64,000 nt of DNA from Thermoleophilales bacterium (lineage in GTDB: Bacteria > Actinomycetota > Thermoleophilia > Solirubrobacterales > 70-9). The notes beneath the pieces are model-generated. The model was not told the DNA's origin. It saw only the letters and a program-made list of their open reading frames with translations, and did no database searches. This document shows, in pieces, positions 51,511 through 60,837 of the stretch. The first letter of the stretch is position 1, and each line of letters opens with the position of its first letter. A program made the translations under genes and the position numbers. Where the stretch lies: the NCBI GenBank assembly GCA_020636955.1, contig JACJWY010000001.1, forward strand, positions 1-64,000, written 5' to 3'.

Positions 51511-52374
51511 TTAAGCCATCCGGGCCGACCCGATCAACTCTCTCCGGACTGTCTCCGCGTCGCTACCCTGCTCGATCCGCTGCTCGAGGGTGATCGCGCC
51601 GTGGCGTTTGGCCAGGCGCTCGCCGTCGTCGCCGAGCATCAGCGGGACGTGGCTGAAGCGGGCCGGTGCCGTCAGGCCGAGGCGGTCGCCGAGCCAGAGT
51701 TGCCGGGGTGTGGTGTCGAGCAGATCGGCCCCCCTGACCACTTCACCGATTCCCTGTTTCGCGTCGTCGACGGTGACCGCGAGGTTGTAGGCGAAATCGC
51801 CGTCGTTTCGTCGGACCACGAAGTCATCCAGAGTCTTCTCGATTCGGCCGCAGATGTGATCCTCGAAACCGACCTTTGACCCGTTCGCACGCACCCGGAG
51901 GGCCGGGGGCCTTCCGGCGGCGCGGCGCTCGGCCCGGTCGCTTTCAGTCAGGTCGCGACAGGTGCCGGGGTAGGCACCTTCCGGAAATTCGCCATGCGGG
52001 GCCGATGCGGCCTCACGGATCTCGGCCCGGGTGCAGAAGCATTCGTAGAGCAGGCCTTCCGCCTCAAGCCGGTCGATCGCTGCCCGGTAGAGCTCGTGAC
52101 GCTGACTCTGACGGACCGGCTCACCATCCCAGTCGATCCCGATCTGGCGGAGCTCCTGCAGCTGGACCTCGACCCATTCCTCGCGGGAGCGGCCGCTGTC
52201 GATGTCCTCGATCCGGATCAGGAAAGCTGCCTCCCGTTCGCGGGCCGATCGCCAGGCGAGCAGGGCGGTGCGCAGGTTGCCGAGATGGAGGCGGCCGGTC
52301 GGGCTGGGGGCGTAGCGGCCCGGGGATTGACCCGGATCGCGATCGGGGTGAAACAGGTCCGGTCCGCCCATCAC
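51511..52374 (-). CDS. gluQ: Glutamyl-Q tRNA(Asp) synthetase
   Basis: 287 residues: a truncated glutamyl-tRNA synthetase catalytic core without an anticodon-binding domain, the hallmark of GluQ-RS. HIGH-type motif in YAPSPTGRLHLGNLRTAL, zinc ligands in YECFCTRAEI and YPGTCRDL, KMSKS-type motif RLAKRHG. It glutamylates queuosine on tRNA-Asp. It overlaps the YcaQ-like gene by 4 bp, a functionally unrelated partner. Confidence 0.93.
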   Translation of the reverse strand: MMGGPDLFHPDRDPGQSPGRYAPSPTGRLHLGNLRTALLAWRSAREREAAFLIRIEDIDSGRSREEWVEVQLQELRQIGIDWDGEPVRQSQRHELYRAAIDRLEAEGLLYECFCTRAEIREAASAPHGEFPEGAYPGTCRDLTESDRAERRAAGRPPALRVRANGSKVGFEDHICGRIEKTLDDFVVRRNDGDFAYNLAVTVDDAKQGIGEVVRGADLLDTTPRQLWLGDRLGLTAPARFSHVPLMLGDDGERLAKRHGAITLEQRIEQGSDAETVRRELIGSARMA

Positions 52375-53609
52375 AACGCCCCGGCGAGATCGGCCGCGAG
52401 ATCGCCCTTCGGCTGCACCTTCACCTCTTCGAGCCCGAGCCAGCCGGCCATAAGCCGGAGTTCGCCGGCAAGCTCGGCCGCGGTGTCTGCCGGGGCGTCC
52501 TCCTCCACCCAGGCGGACTGGACCAGCAGGGCAGAACCGGCCCGGTCCGACTTCAGGTCCACCCGGCCCGCGATCTCCTCGTTCAGCAGGAAGGGCAGAA
52601 CGTAGTAGCCGTGGCGTCGCTTCTCTTTCGGGGTGTAGATCTCGATCCGGTAGTGGAAGCCGAAGAGTTCCTCCAGCCGGCGGCGTTCGAAGATCAGCGG
52701 ATCGAAGGGAGCGAGCAGGGCCCGGGATTCAACCTTGCGCGGGCGACGAGCTTCCGGGTGAAGCCAGGCCGGGGCCGAGAAGCCCTCGACCTCGGCTTCG
52801 ATCAGGCGGCCCTTTTGAACCAGCCGGCCGATCGCCTGTCTTGACTCATGGGCTGGCAGGCGAAAGTAATCCCGCAGGCAGCGGGCTGTGCCAACCCCGT
52901 GGGCGCGGGCGGAAATCTCCAGCAGACCCTCGATCGCCTCCTCCGGATCCGGCGTCGCAGCCTCGTGCACATGTCCCGGCAGCACCCGTTCGGGCAGGTC
53001 GTAGCGCCGCTCGAACTGGCCGGTCCGGCCGGCCGAGGTGATCCTCCCGGACCAGAAGAGGTATTCGAGAGCGCTTTTCACCGGCGGCCAGTTCCAGCCC
53101 CAGTGGCTCTTGTCGGGGACATGGTTCGGGTCGACCGCCGCCGCGACTTCTCCGGCCGTCACCGGACCGGAACTGGCAACCTCGGCGAGTACATCCTCGA
53201 GCAGCTGCGGTTGCTCGGCGGCGGCCCGGACGGTACGCCAGGCCTCCTGGTCGGCCCGTTCCATCCTCCAGCGCAAGAGCCGGTGGGTCTCGGGCGATAC
53301 GAATGATGCTTCGTGGGCCCAGTACTCGACCAGGCGGCGGGGTCGCCTGGAACTCGCCTTCTCAAGCAGGCCGATGTCATAGGGACCAAGCCGGGAATAG
53401 AGGGGCAGCAGGTGAGCCCGGGCCAGCACATTCACCGAGTCGATCTGGAGCAGACCGATGCGATCGAGGGTCGCCTGGACCTGCCGCATCGTGACCCGGG
53501 GGAAGGGGCGCTCGCGCCCGAAGCCCTGGGCGGCCAGGGCAACCCGGCGGGCCGATCCCGAACTCAGCCTGACCGGAGCTTCGCCGTTCACGCGAATCGC
53601 CTTCGACAC
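52371..53609 (-). CDS. YcaQ/AlkZ-like DNA glycosylase (winged-helix)
   Basis: 412 residues, DUF1006/HTH_42 family. Three winged helices are expected. The catalytic QxD motif is Q55-I-D57 in GLLQIDSVNVLARAH, as in interstrand-crosslink glycosylases AlkZ and YcaQ. Typical conserved block YWAHEASFV is present. It probably removes alkylated or cross-linked bases. Start TTG/ATG region follows a 60-bp gap to the divergent transporter gene. Confidence 0.85.
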   Translation of the reverse strand: MSKAIRVNGEAPVRLSSGSARRVALAAQGFGRERPFPRVTMRQVQATLDRIGLLQIDSVNVLARAHLLPLYSRLGPYDIGLLEKASSRRPRRLVEYWAHEASFVSPETHRLLRWRMERADQEAWRTVRAAAEQPQLLEDVLAEVASSGPVTAGEVAAAVDPNHVPDKSHWGWNWPPVKSALEYLFWSGRITSAGRTGQFERRYDLPERVLPGHVHEAATPDPEEAIEGLLEISARAHGVGTARCLRDYFRLPAHESRQAIGRLVQKGRLIEAEVEGFSAPAWLHPEARRPRKVESRALLAPFDPLIFERRRLEELFGFHYRIEIYTPKEKRRHGYYVLPFLLNEEIAGRVDLKSDRAGSALLVQSAWVEEDAPADTAAELAGELRLMAGWLGLEEVKVQPKGDLAADLAGAL

Positions 53610-53677
53610 CGATTTGCATCTCGTCCGTCCACGCGCACATAATTACCGGCAATGCCACTTTCGAGGGGGAGGTACCG

Positions 53678-55048
53678 ATGAGCGGAGACGCGCGAGCACA
53701 CGCCTACCGGAACGTGATCATCACCGCGGCGACCGCCGGGCTGGCCGGGCTGCTCTTCGGCTATGACACCGGTGTGATCGCCGGCGCCCTGCTGCAGATC
53801 ACTCCTGACTTCGGACTTGGCAGCTTCGAATCCGGATTGGTGGTGGGTGCGGTTCCGCTTGGCGCCGTGCTCGGCGCCTGGATCGCCTCGTCGAGGTCCG
53901 ACAGGTACGGGCGCCGCACGCTGATCCTGACCTCGGGAATCATCTTCATCATCGGCGCGATCATCGCCGCGATTTCACCCGGGACCTGGGTTCTCGTGGT
54001 TTCCAGAGTAGTCATCGGTGTCGCAATCGGGGTCGCGTCAGCAGTAGCGCCCGTCTACATCAGCGAGATCGCGCCTCCGGACATTCGGGGCCGGCTCGTC
54101 ACCTTCTTCCAGTTGGCGGTGACGATCGGCATTCTCGTCGCCTACCTGGTTGGTCTCGCCTTCGCCAACGTGGATGAAGGCTGGCGCTGGATGCTCGGCC
54201 TTGGAGCAGTGCCGGCGCTGGCTCTGGTGATCGGCATCGTTCGACTGCCGTCCAGCCCGCGCTGGCTGCTGATGATGGGTCGCGAAGACGACGCTCGCGA
54301 GGCGCTTCAACGGGTTCGGACCGAGGGTCCCGATGCGATCGAGCTCGAGATCAAGGAAATCCAGACCAGCATGATCGTCCGCGAAGGTTCCTGGCGGGAC
54401 CTTCTCCATCCCGTGATCAAGTCAGCTCTTGTGGTGGGCCTGGGTCTCGCCATCCTCCAGCAGATCACCGGAATCAACACCGTCATCTACTACGCGCCGA
54501 CAATCATCCAGGAGACGGGAATCAACTCGGACGCCTCGTCGATTCTCGCGTCGCTCGGAGTGGGCATCGTCAACGTCCTGATGACCGTCGTGGCTCTCAG
54601 GCTGCTCGACAGCCGCGGACGGCGCGAACTTCTATTCGTCGGAGTTTCGGGAATCTCGATTTCGTTGTTCCTGCTCGGACTCGCCTTCATGATCGGTGCC
54701 GACTCGACCTTTGCCACGGTCCTGGCGATCGGCAGCCTGATGCTCTTCGTCTCCTCCTTTGCGATCTCCCTCGGGCCTATCTTCTGGCTACTTAACGCCG
54801 AGATCTACCCGCTGTCGGTTCGCAGCAAGGCGGCTTCCCTCGGCACCATGACCAACTGGTTTTTCAACTTCCTGGTCTCGCTGACCTTCCTGCCGCTGAT
54901 CGACCTGCTCTCCCAGACCGGTGCCTTCTGGTTCTACGGCGCGATCGGCCTGGTCACACTCTGGTTCTGCTGGAAGTACGTCCCGGAAACCAAGGGTCGA
55001 AGCCTCGAGCAGATCAACGACATCTTCGAGCGGCGCGCGCAGGGATAA
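53678..55048 (+). CDS. MFS sugar porter
   Basis: 456 residues, twelve membrane segments. The sugar-porter signatures are readable: LLFGYDTGVIAGALL, SDRYGRRTLIL, PVYISEIAPPDIRGRL, the central loop with PSSPRWLL, QQITGINTVIYYAPTI (sugar-binding QQxSGxN-type) and PETKGRSLEQI. Proton-coupled uptake of a hexose or pentose is likely. Together with GH43 and GH92 genes nearby it fits polysaccharide use. Confidence 0.93.
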   Translation: MSGDARAHAYRNVIITAATAGLAGLLFGYDTGVIAGALLQITPDFGLGSFESGLVVGAVPLGAVLGAWIASSRSDRYGRRTLILTSGIIFIIGAIIAAISPGTWVLVVSRVVIGVAIGVASAVAPVYISEIAPPDIRGRLVTFFQLAVTIGILVAYLVGLAFANVDEGWRWMLGLGAVPALALVIGIVRLPSSPRWLLMMGREDDAREALQRVRTEGPDAIELEIKEIQTSMIVREGSWRDLLHPVIKSALVVGLGLAILQQITGINTVIYYAPTIIQETGINSDASSILASLGVGIVNVLMTVVALRLLDSRGRRELLFVGVSGISISLFLLGLAFMIGADSTFATVLAIGSLMLFVSSFAISLGPIFWLLNAEIYPLSVRSKAASLGTMTNWFFNFLVSLTFLPLIDLLSQTGAFWFYGAIGLVTLWFCWKYVPETKGRSLEQINDIFERRAQG

Positions 55049-55057
55049 GCAGGCCTC

Positions 55058-55080
55058 AACCGGATCTGATCCGGTTTAAT
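55058..55080 (+). terminator. Intrinsic terminator-like hairpin after the sugar porter gene
   Basis: AACCGGAT/ATCCGGTT with loop CTG, followed by TAATTC. Located 10 bp past the stop codon and just before the GH43-like gene. Confidence 0.6.
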
Positions 55081-55087
55081 TCGCGCG

Positions 55088-56539
55088 ATGGGAAAACGTC
55101 TGGCAGGGACAATTCCGGGGATACTGGCTGCTGCGATCGCAGCGCTGCTTTTCGCGGCCCCGGCTGACGCACAGACCCAGACCTCTTTTCGCAATCCGGT
55201 GCTTCCGGTGGATACCTCGGGCGGCGACTCGCCGGACCCGTGGCTGTTCCGGCACAACGGCCGTTACTGGATCAACTACACCTCCGACGGCCAGCTCGTT
55301 TACCGCAGCGCCAGAGTGCTCGACGCTCTGGCGGATGCGCCCGAACGTCGCATCTGGCCGCCCGCGGGCCAGACCGAACCGGTTGATCGGAAGGCCGAAC
55401 TCTGGGCGCCGGAAACCCATCTGATCAACGGTCACTGGTACGTCTACTACACCGCGACCGCGGCCGGAACCGGGGTTCGCGCCCACCGGATCTACGTGCT
55501 TGAGAGCAGGACCGACAGCCCGGCCGGCCCCTACCGGTTCAAGTCCGAGCTCTCGCTTCCCCAGCCCTATGCGATCGACGGCACAGTGTTCAGCCTGAAG
55601 GGCAAGCTGTATCTCGCATATTCCGGCGGCCCGCTCTTCACGCCGGCCTCGATCTATCTGACCGAGCTCTCGAATCCGTGGACCGTGAAAGGCCTGCCGA
55701 TCGAAATATCGTCCCCGGAATACGACTGGGAGAAACAATCCTTCGCGATCAACGAGGGGCCGGAAGCGCTGATCCACGGCGGCAAGCTCAACCTGATCTT
55801 CTCGGCCAGCTGGTGCGGCTCCGGGCTCTATGCGCTGGGTCGGCTGACCGTCCCCTCGGGATCGAACCTGATGCAAGCCTCCACCTGGGCCGGCTCCAAG
55901 TTCCCCGACCCGGTCTTCGAAACCAGCGCCGTCCGCGGTGTCTATGGACCAGGACACGGCTCCTTCTTCAGCACCGGCGGTGGCAGGCAGTGGTGGAACG
56001 TCTACCACGCCACCGACCAGGCCGGGAAGGGATGCTTCACCGGCGGCCTCAGGACCACCCGGGTTCAGCCCTTCACCTGGAACGCGGACGGAACGCCCCG
56101 GTTCGGAACCCCGGCGTCCCTGAACGCAGACCTGCGGTCTCCTGCTCCGGACCGGACCATCGCGATCCAGGCCGAGAAGAATCGATCCTTTCCCGCCACC
56201 GGGCGGGCCACCCGGGTCAAGGACCGCCGGTTCTTCGGTTATGCCGGGATCACCCTCAAGCCGAAGACCGGGAAGCTTCCCGCGATGAAGCTCGGGATCC
56301 TGCGCAAGGGCCGTTACCGGCTTTTCCTGCGGGTGCTCGCAGAGCCCGACTCGAAACGGCTTGGAGTGGTCCTCCCGGATGGCCGGATGGTTTCCCGCAG
56401 GATCACCCGCCAGAGCGAGCAGGTCGTGAATGTGGACATGGGCACCGTTTCGCTCAACCGGGGCCGGCGCTTCCTGCGGATGAGGAGCATGAGTCCGGTC
56501 ACTCTCGATCAGATTCGCCTTCAGCCGGTGCGGAAATAG
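55088..56539 (+). CDS. Secreted GH43-like five-bladed propeller glycosidase
   Basis: 483 residues. Signal peptide to about PADA. GH43-like motifs: DSPDPWLFRHNGRYWINYTS with a candidate catalytic Asp, ELWAPETHLINGHWYVYYTA, YAIDGTVFSLKGKLYLAYSG, and NEGPEALIHGGKLNLIFSA with a candidate Glu. A C-terminal domain (about 365-483) is beta-rich and may bind carbohydrate. Probable arabinan or xylan side-chain hydrolase; specificity not readable. Confidence 0.85.
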   Translation: MGKRLAGTIPGILAAAIAALLFAAPADAQTQTSFRNPVLPVDTSGGDSPDPWLFRHNGRYWINYTSDGQLVYRSARVLDALADAPERRIWPPAGQTEPVDRKAELWAPETHLINGHWYVYYTATAAGTGVRAHRIYVLESRTDSPAGPYRFKSELSLPQPYAIDGTVFSLKGKLYLAYSGGPLFTPASIYLTELSNPWTVKGLPIEISSPEYDWEKQSFAINEGPEALIHGGKLNLIFSASWCGSGLYALGRLTVPSGSNLMQASTWAGSKFPDPVFETSAVRGVYGPGHGSFFSTGGGRQWWNVYHATDQAGKGCFTGGLRTTRVQPFTWNADGTPRFGTPASLNADLRSPAPDRTIAIQAEKNRSFPATGRATRVKDRRFFGYAGITLKPKTGKLPAMKLGILRKGRYRLFLRVLAEPDSKRLGVVLPDGRMVSRRITRQSEQVVNVDMGTVSLNRGRRFLRMRSMSPVTLDQIRLQPVRK

Positions 56540-56549
56540 ACTCCCCGGC

Positions 56550-57092
56550 ATGAGTCAGACTCCCAGTTGTTCGATCCGGGACTTCCGGATCGAGGACGCC
56601 GAAGCCGTTCATCGCTGGTTCAACAATCGCGAAGCGACGAAGACATTGATGGAGCAGCGGGAATCCTTCGGCATGGAAAACGCCGAAGGCTGGACCCGGG
56701 CCGCGATCAAGCAGGAGGGCGAGGACCGCAAGTATGCGATCGAGGTGCCCGGGATCGATCAGCCGGTCGGCTTCACGGCGCTGTACGGACTCTTCCGGCA
56801 GACCGCGCCGGAACTCGGCTGCCTGATCGGGGACGAGGTTCGCGGCAAGGGCGTCGGCCGCTGGGCCGAGCGGCTGACCGTGACCAGGGCCTTTGAGGAT
56901 TTCGGAGCCCACCGGATCTACGGACGCATCCCCGCCTTCAACGAGGCCGCCAAGAAGGTCGTGGCCGCCCAGGGCTGGACCTATGAGGGAAACATGCCCG
57001 GCCACATCCGCCGGCCGGACGGGACGATGCTCGACTGCGAGATCTGGGGCGCCACGCCGGAACAGTTCTTCACTGCGGTCGGGAAGTGGTGA
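56550..57092 (+). CDS. GNAT acetyltransferase, RimJ/RimL-like
   Basis: 180 residues. Domain layout of Acetyltransf_3: CSIRDFRIEDAEAVHRWFNN at the start, acetyl-CoA loop GDEVRGKGVGRWAERLT (R/QxxGxG/A variant), then FEDFGAHRIYGRIPAFNEAAKKVVAAQGW. Acts on a protein N-terminus, amino sugar or amine; not resolvable. The next GNAT_6 gene starts 20 bp after its stop. Confidence 0.88.
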   Translation: MSQTPSCSIRDFRIEDAEAVHRWFNNREATKTLMEQRESFGMENAEGWTRAAIKQEGEDRKYAIEVPGIDQPVGFTALYGLFRQTAPELGCLIGDEVRGKGVGRWAERLTVTRAFEDFGAHRIYGRIPAFNEAAKKVVAAQGWTYEGNMPGHIRRPDGTMLDCEIWGATPEQFFTAVGKW

Positions 57093-57111
57093 AGCGGCTT
57101 CCGGGGACGAC

Positions 57112-58092
57112 TTGAAACTCGTCGCCGAAATCGTCGAAGACGGCGGGCGGGCCGCGAGTGGCCCGGACTTTTTCCGCTCGGCCGAATTCCTCGAGGCCGA
57201 GGGCACTACGCATTCCCTGCTCCTCCTTGAGGAGGGAGCGGCCAGTACCGGGAAAACCGGGCTCATCGCCTCCGCACCGCTGCTGGTCCGCGAGATCCCC
57301 GGGTCCGGCCGACTGGACGCAACCTCCCCCTACGGCTACCCGGGCCTGGCGATCTCGGATGGTCCCCTGATCAGCTTCGATTTCCCGATCGATCCGGCGA
57401 GCATCGACTTCTCTGCCACCGGGCTGGTCACGATCTTCCTCCGCCACTCGCTCGACGAGGACCCGCCGCTGGCCGGCGCGCGGCCTCGCAACATCTGCCT
57501 GCTTTCCGACCCGGTTCTGCCACGCAAGAGCCGGGCCTCCGACCGTCAGCAAATCCGCAAGAACCTGAAGCGCGGCTGCTCGGTCGAGATCACCCCCGGA
57601 CCGGAGACCAGCCCGGAACAACGAGACGGATTCCTGACCGCATACACCGAGACGATGGCCCGAACCGGGGCGGCAGACCGCTATTTCTTCGACCGGAACT
57701 ATTTCGAGCTGATCCTCTCGGCCGAAGGAACCTGGCTGTTCATCCTGAGGTCACCCGAGGGCGAGGCGGCTGCCGCCTCGATCGCCGCCCTGTCGGACGG
57801 CCTGCTCCACTATTACCTGTCAGGCACGGCCGACGCCCATCTGAAAGGCGCGCCGATGAAGAACGTGGTCGAGGAGATGATCGACTTTGGAGCCGAGCGC
57901 GAACTCGCCGTCAACCTGGGTGGCGGCATTACACCCGGAGACGCACTGGAGGAGTTCAAGCGCGGGTTCGCCAATCGCGGGCAGCAATGGTTCACCTCGG
58001 AGATCGTCTGTGATCCCGGCGCCTGCCAGTCCCTGTCGGCGAAACTGTCCCCCGACGGAGACCCCGGTTTCTTCCCTCCCTACCGCGCCTGA
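57112..58092 (+). CDS. GNAT_6/FemAB-like acyltransferase
   Basis: 326 residues from a TTG at 57112 preceded by GGGGA; longer in-frame extensions are antisense-like sequence overlapping the previous gene. FemAB/GNAT_6 features: an N-terminal domain of about 140 residues, SDRQQIRKNLKRGCSVEITP, a second GNAT fold with AAAASIAALSDGLLHYYLSGTADAH and PMKNVVEEMIDFGAERELAVNLGGG. Such enzymes transfer aminoacyl or acyl groups to wall precursors or polysaccharide. Its place 1 kb from the exopolysaccharide cluster fits that. Confidence 0.8.
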   Translation: MKLVAEIVEDGGRAASGPDFFRSAEFLEAEGTTHSLLLLEEGAASTGKTGLIASAPLLVREIPGSGRLDATSPYGYPGLAISDGPLISFDFPIDPASIDFSATGLVTIFLRHSLDEDPPLAGARPRNICLLSDPVLPRKSRASDRQQIRKNLKRGCSVEITPGPETSPEQRDGFLTAYTETMARTGAADRYFFDRNYFELILSAEGTWLFILRSPEGEAAAASIAALSDGLLHYYLSGTADAHLKGAPMKNVVEEMIDFGAERELAVNLGGGITPGDALEEFKRGFANRGQQWFTSEIVCDPGACQSLSAKLSPDGDPGFFPPYRA

Positions 58093-58158
58093 TCGGCCCA
58101 TCCGGCAGCAAACCGGCGCGAGCCTCCCGGTAACGGACCGAGAGTTTCCGGCGGGCGG

Positions 58159-59064
58159 CTACCGGGGGAGCGACTGGCCGCGGGCGCCGCGCCAGGGCTG
58201 GGCGGCCCGCAGTGCCCCGAGGATGGCCCGGGTGGCCGGGGCCTTGTTGAGAGCGTAGAAATGAATACCGGGCGCGCCGGCCGCCAGCAACTCGGCGCTC
58301 TGCTGGGCGGCATACGCAACCCCGAGATTGAACTCCGCTTCGGGATCGCCCTCGGCCGCCAGCATTGCCGCTTCCAGTTCGGCCGGGATGCTGGCGTCGC
58401 AGAGGCTGCAGATCCGCTTCGTGTGCGCGTAACCGGTAACCGGAATGATTCCGGCCAGAATCGGCACCTCGATGCCCTTGGCCCGTGCCGCTTCGACGAA
58501 ATCGAAGTAGGCCCGGTTGTCGAAGAAGAGCTGGGTGATCAGGAACTCCGCCCCGGCGTCAACCTTGGTCTTCAGGTAGGTCAGGTCGGTGTCGAGATCC
58601 GGAGCCTCCGGATGAACCTCCGGGAAGCAGGCACCGCCGACCGAGAAGTCGTACTTTGAGCTGATGTGGCCGGCCAGTTCGGCGGCGCTGCCGAAGCCGC
58701 CCTCGGGCTGGACGAAGTCGGTTTCGCCACGGGGCGGATCCCCGCGGAGGGCGAAAATATTGTCGATACCGGCATCACGGAGGCGGTCGAGCGTCGCGTC
58801 GAGGCCTTCGGCGGTCTCCCCCACACAGCTCAGATGGGCCATGACTTCGAGGCCGACCTCATCCTTCAGGGCGGTGGTGATATCCACGGTGCCTTCGCGG
58901 GTCGAGCCGCCGGCTCCGTAGGTGACGGACACGAAGTCCAGCTCCAGTTCGGCCAGGCTCCGGGCCGTGTCGAAGAGCTGGATGCGCCCCTCATCGGTCT
59001 TCGGGGGGAAGAACTCCACCGAGAAAACGGGCCTCTTTGCCGCGACTATTTCACCGATCCGCAT
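58159..59064 (-). CDS. metF: Methylenetetrahydrofolate reductase
   Basis: 301 residues, a TIM-barrel flavoprotein. The family signatures VEFFPPKTDEGRIQLFDT with the catalytic Glu, VTYGAGGSTREGT, IFALRGDPPRGE and AEFLITQLFFDN are intact. It reduces 5,10-methylene-THF to 5-methyl-THF for methionine synthesis. The gene is isolated from other methionine genes here. ATG start. Confidence 0.95.
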   Translation of the reverse strand: MRIGEIVAAKRPVFSVEFFPPKTDEGRIQLFDTARSLAELELDFVSVTYGAGGSTREGTVDITTALKDEVGLEVMAHLSCVGETAEGLDATLDRLRDAGIDNIFALRGDPPRGETDFVQPEGGFGSAAELAGHISSKYDFSVGGACFPEVHPEAPDLDTDLTYLKTKVDAGAEFLITQLFFDNRAYFDFVEAARAKGIEVPILAGIIPVTGYAHTKRICSLCDASIPAELEAAMLAAEGDPEAEFNLGVAYAAQQSAELLAAGAPGIHFYALNKAPATRAILGALRAAQPWRGARGQSLPR

Positions 59065-59098
59065 CGCCGAAGCCTAGATGATTTCCGTTCCGGCCCGG

Positions 59099-59662
59099 TC
59101 AGTCCGGGGCGAGGCCCTGGCCCGTGGCGGCCAGCCACACGGTCCGGCGGAGGATTTCCAGGTCCAGCTTCAACGACCGCTTCTCGACGTATTCCACGTC
59201 GAGTTCGATTCTTTCCTCCCAGGGGATGCCGGCCCGGCCCTGCACCTGGGCCCAGCCGGTGATTCCCGGCCGGACTTCGTGACGGCGGTGTTGATGAGGC
59301 GTGTAATCCCGGACCTGGGCGGGGATGGTCGGCCTCGGCCCGACCAAGGCCATTTCCCCCCGCCAGACATTGATCAGGTTGGGCAGTTCGTCCAGTGACG
59401 TGCGGCGAAGCCAGCGGCCGATCCCGGTCACCCGCGGGTCGTCACGGCCGACCACGGTGCCCACCCCGACCGGGTCCGAACCGGGAACCATGGTTCGCAG
59501 CTTCAGCATTTCGAATTCCTCACCGTGCCTGCCGACCCGAGTCTGGCGGTAGATGACACTGCCACCTCCTTCGATCCGGATCAGGATGGCAGCAACCGCC
59601 ATCAACGGAGCCGTCAGCACCATGACCGCAGCGGTTATCAGCATCTCCAGTGGCCGGTTCAC
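59099..59662 (-). CDS. Undecaprenyl-phosphate sugar phosphotransferase (bacterial sugar transferase)
   Basis: 187 residues. One N-terminal membrane helix (about 8-28). Then the catalytic core of the WcaJ/PglC type: GSVIYRQTRVGRHGEEFEMLKLRTM, RRTSLDELPNLINVWRGEMALVGPRP and RPGITGWAQVQGR. It lacks the large N-terminal domain of WcaJ, like PglC. It starts an oligosaccharide on the C55-P lipid, and uppP at 36491 would recycle the carrier. Its start overlaps the glycosyltransferase stop by 4 bp. Confidence 0.93.
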   Translation of the reverse strand: MNRPLEMLITAAVMVLTAPLMAVAAILIRIEGGGSVIYRQTRVGRHGEEFEMLKLRTMVPGSDPVGVGTVVGRDDPRVTGIGRWLRRTSLDELPNLINVWRGEMALVGPRPTIPAQVRDYTPHQHRRHEVRPGITGWAQVQGRAGIPWEERIELDVEYVEKRSLKLDLEILRRTVWLAATGQGLAPD

Positions 59663-60837
59663 CGGGTTCCTTCTGCCTTTTCCCAGGCGCCCGGGGGTCC
59701 CTGCCGCCAGCGGTCCCAGAGACCGAGGGCGATCGAAAGCGTTACCTCGACGTAATAGCGCGCGACCCGCAGGGGCAGGATCGGAAACCAGCGGCCGAGA
59801 AGGGCCGCCAGCAGCAGCAGGATCTGCAACAACATGGTCAGGCCGTAAAACCAGCCGTGGCCGAGCAGCACGATGTTGGTCAGAAAAGCGACCAGGTGAA
59901 GAGCCGGGCTCAGGTATCTGAGCATCCGGTGCGAGAAGAGTTCGAAGAGATAGAGCGGCGGGTATCCGCGCGGATCGAGCATGCCTTCACCGACCACTAT
60001 GTCCCAGAGGCCGATCATCATCCGCCGCTTGCGGGCCAGCTCGCCGTCCAGGCTGGGAACCAGCTTCTCCGTGGCGCGGGCCCGCGGCCGGTAAAGCGAG
60101 GCGAGGCGCCGCTTGGCCAGGGCGAAGGGCAGGGAAAGGTCATGGCTTCCCGAGGGTCGGAGCGGAATGTAGCCGGAGGCGCGAACGGCATAGATCGCGC
60201 CGTTGCCGGCGGTGACCCCGGCCAGCTCCGACTCCATCTCGCGGACCCTCATCTCGTAGCGCCAGTAGGCGCCCTCGAGATTGCCTCCGTCCGGACCGAT
60301 GAAGCTGACCTGTCCGCAGACATAGCCCACCCGGTCGTCGCGAAACGGCTCGATCAGCTCGCCGAGCGCTCCCGGCTCCCAGATTGAGTTGGCATCGGAG
60401 AAGGCAAGAAGCTGGCCCTTCGCCGCCTCGGCCGCCGCGTTCTGTGCGGCGATCTTTCCCCCGCGCGGCAGATCGAGAACCAGATCCGCGCCGGCCTTTC
60501 TGGCGATCTCCACCGTGCCGTCGGAAGATCCGTCGGAAGCGACGATGATTTCCAGGAGCTCACGCGGATACTCGAGTTCCAGTGCGTTCCTTACCTTTGC
60601 CTCGATCACCGTCTCCTCGTTGTAGGCAGCGACGATCAGGGAGACGGACGGGAGGAGCTCCTCGTCGGTGTCGGGATCGACAGCCGGGGGGATCTCGCTC
60701 AACTTCGGTCCCCGGACTTCGCCGGCCCGCCCGCCAAGGCCAATGAAGTCGAGCAGCCAGAGCATCACCGGGTAGCCGATGTGGGTGAAGAGCAGAAGGC
60801 CCGTGCAGAGCCAGAAAAGGATGAGGGCGAAGATCAC
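59659..60837 (-). CDS. Membrane glycosyltransferase, GT2 family
   Basis: 392 residues. An N-terminal membrane segment, a GT-A domain with SLIVAAYNEETVIEAKVRNAL, VASDGSSDGTVEIA and the DAN(S) motif FSDANSIWEPGAL, then three C-terminal membrane segments (about 300-375). A processive or Dol-P-mannose-synthase-like transferase building polysaccharide. Overlaps both neighbours by 4 bp, in the order GT4, GT2, sugar transferase. Confidence 0.9.
   Translation of the reverse strand: MIFALILFWLCTGLLLFTHIGYPVMLWLLDFIGLGGRAGEVRGPKLSEIPPAVDPDTDEELLPSVSLIVAAYNEETVIEAKVRNALELEYPRELLEIIVASDGSSDGTVEIARKAGADLVLDLPRGGKIAAQNAAAEAAKGQLLAFSDANSIWEPGALGELIEPFRDDRVGYVCGQVSFIGPDGGNLEGAYWRYEMRVREMESELAGVTAGNGAIYAVRASGYIPLRPSGSHDLSLPFALAKRRLASLYRPRARATEKLVPSLDGELARKRRMMIGLWDIVVGEGMLDPRGYPPLYLFELFSHRMLRYLSPALHLVAFLTNIVLLGHGWFYGLTMLLQILLLLAALLGRWFPILPLRVARYYVEVTLSIALGLWDRWRQGPPGAWEKAEGTR

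Noticed and set aside
55076..56551. 491-residue minus-strand open frame
   Set aside because: It mirrors the GH43-like gene codon for codon, a common artefact of high-GC codon use, and has low-complexity Gly/Arg/Glu composition.
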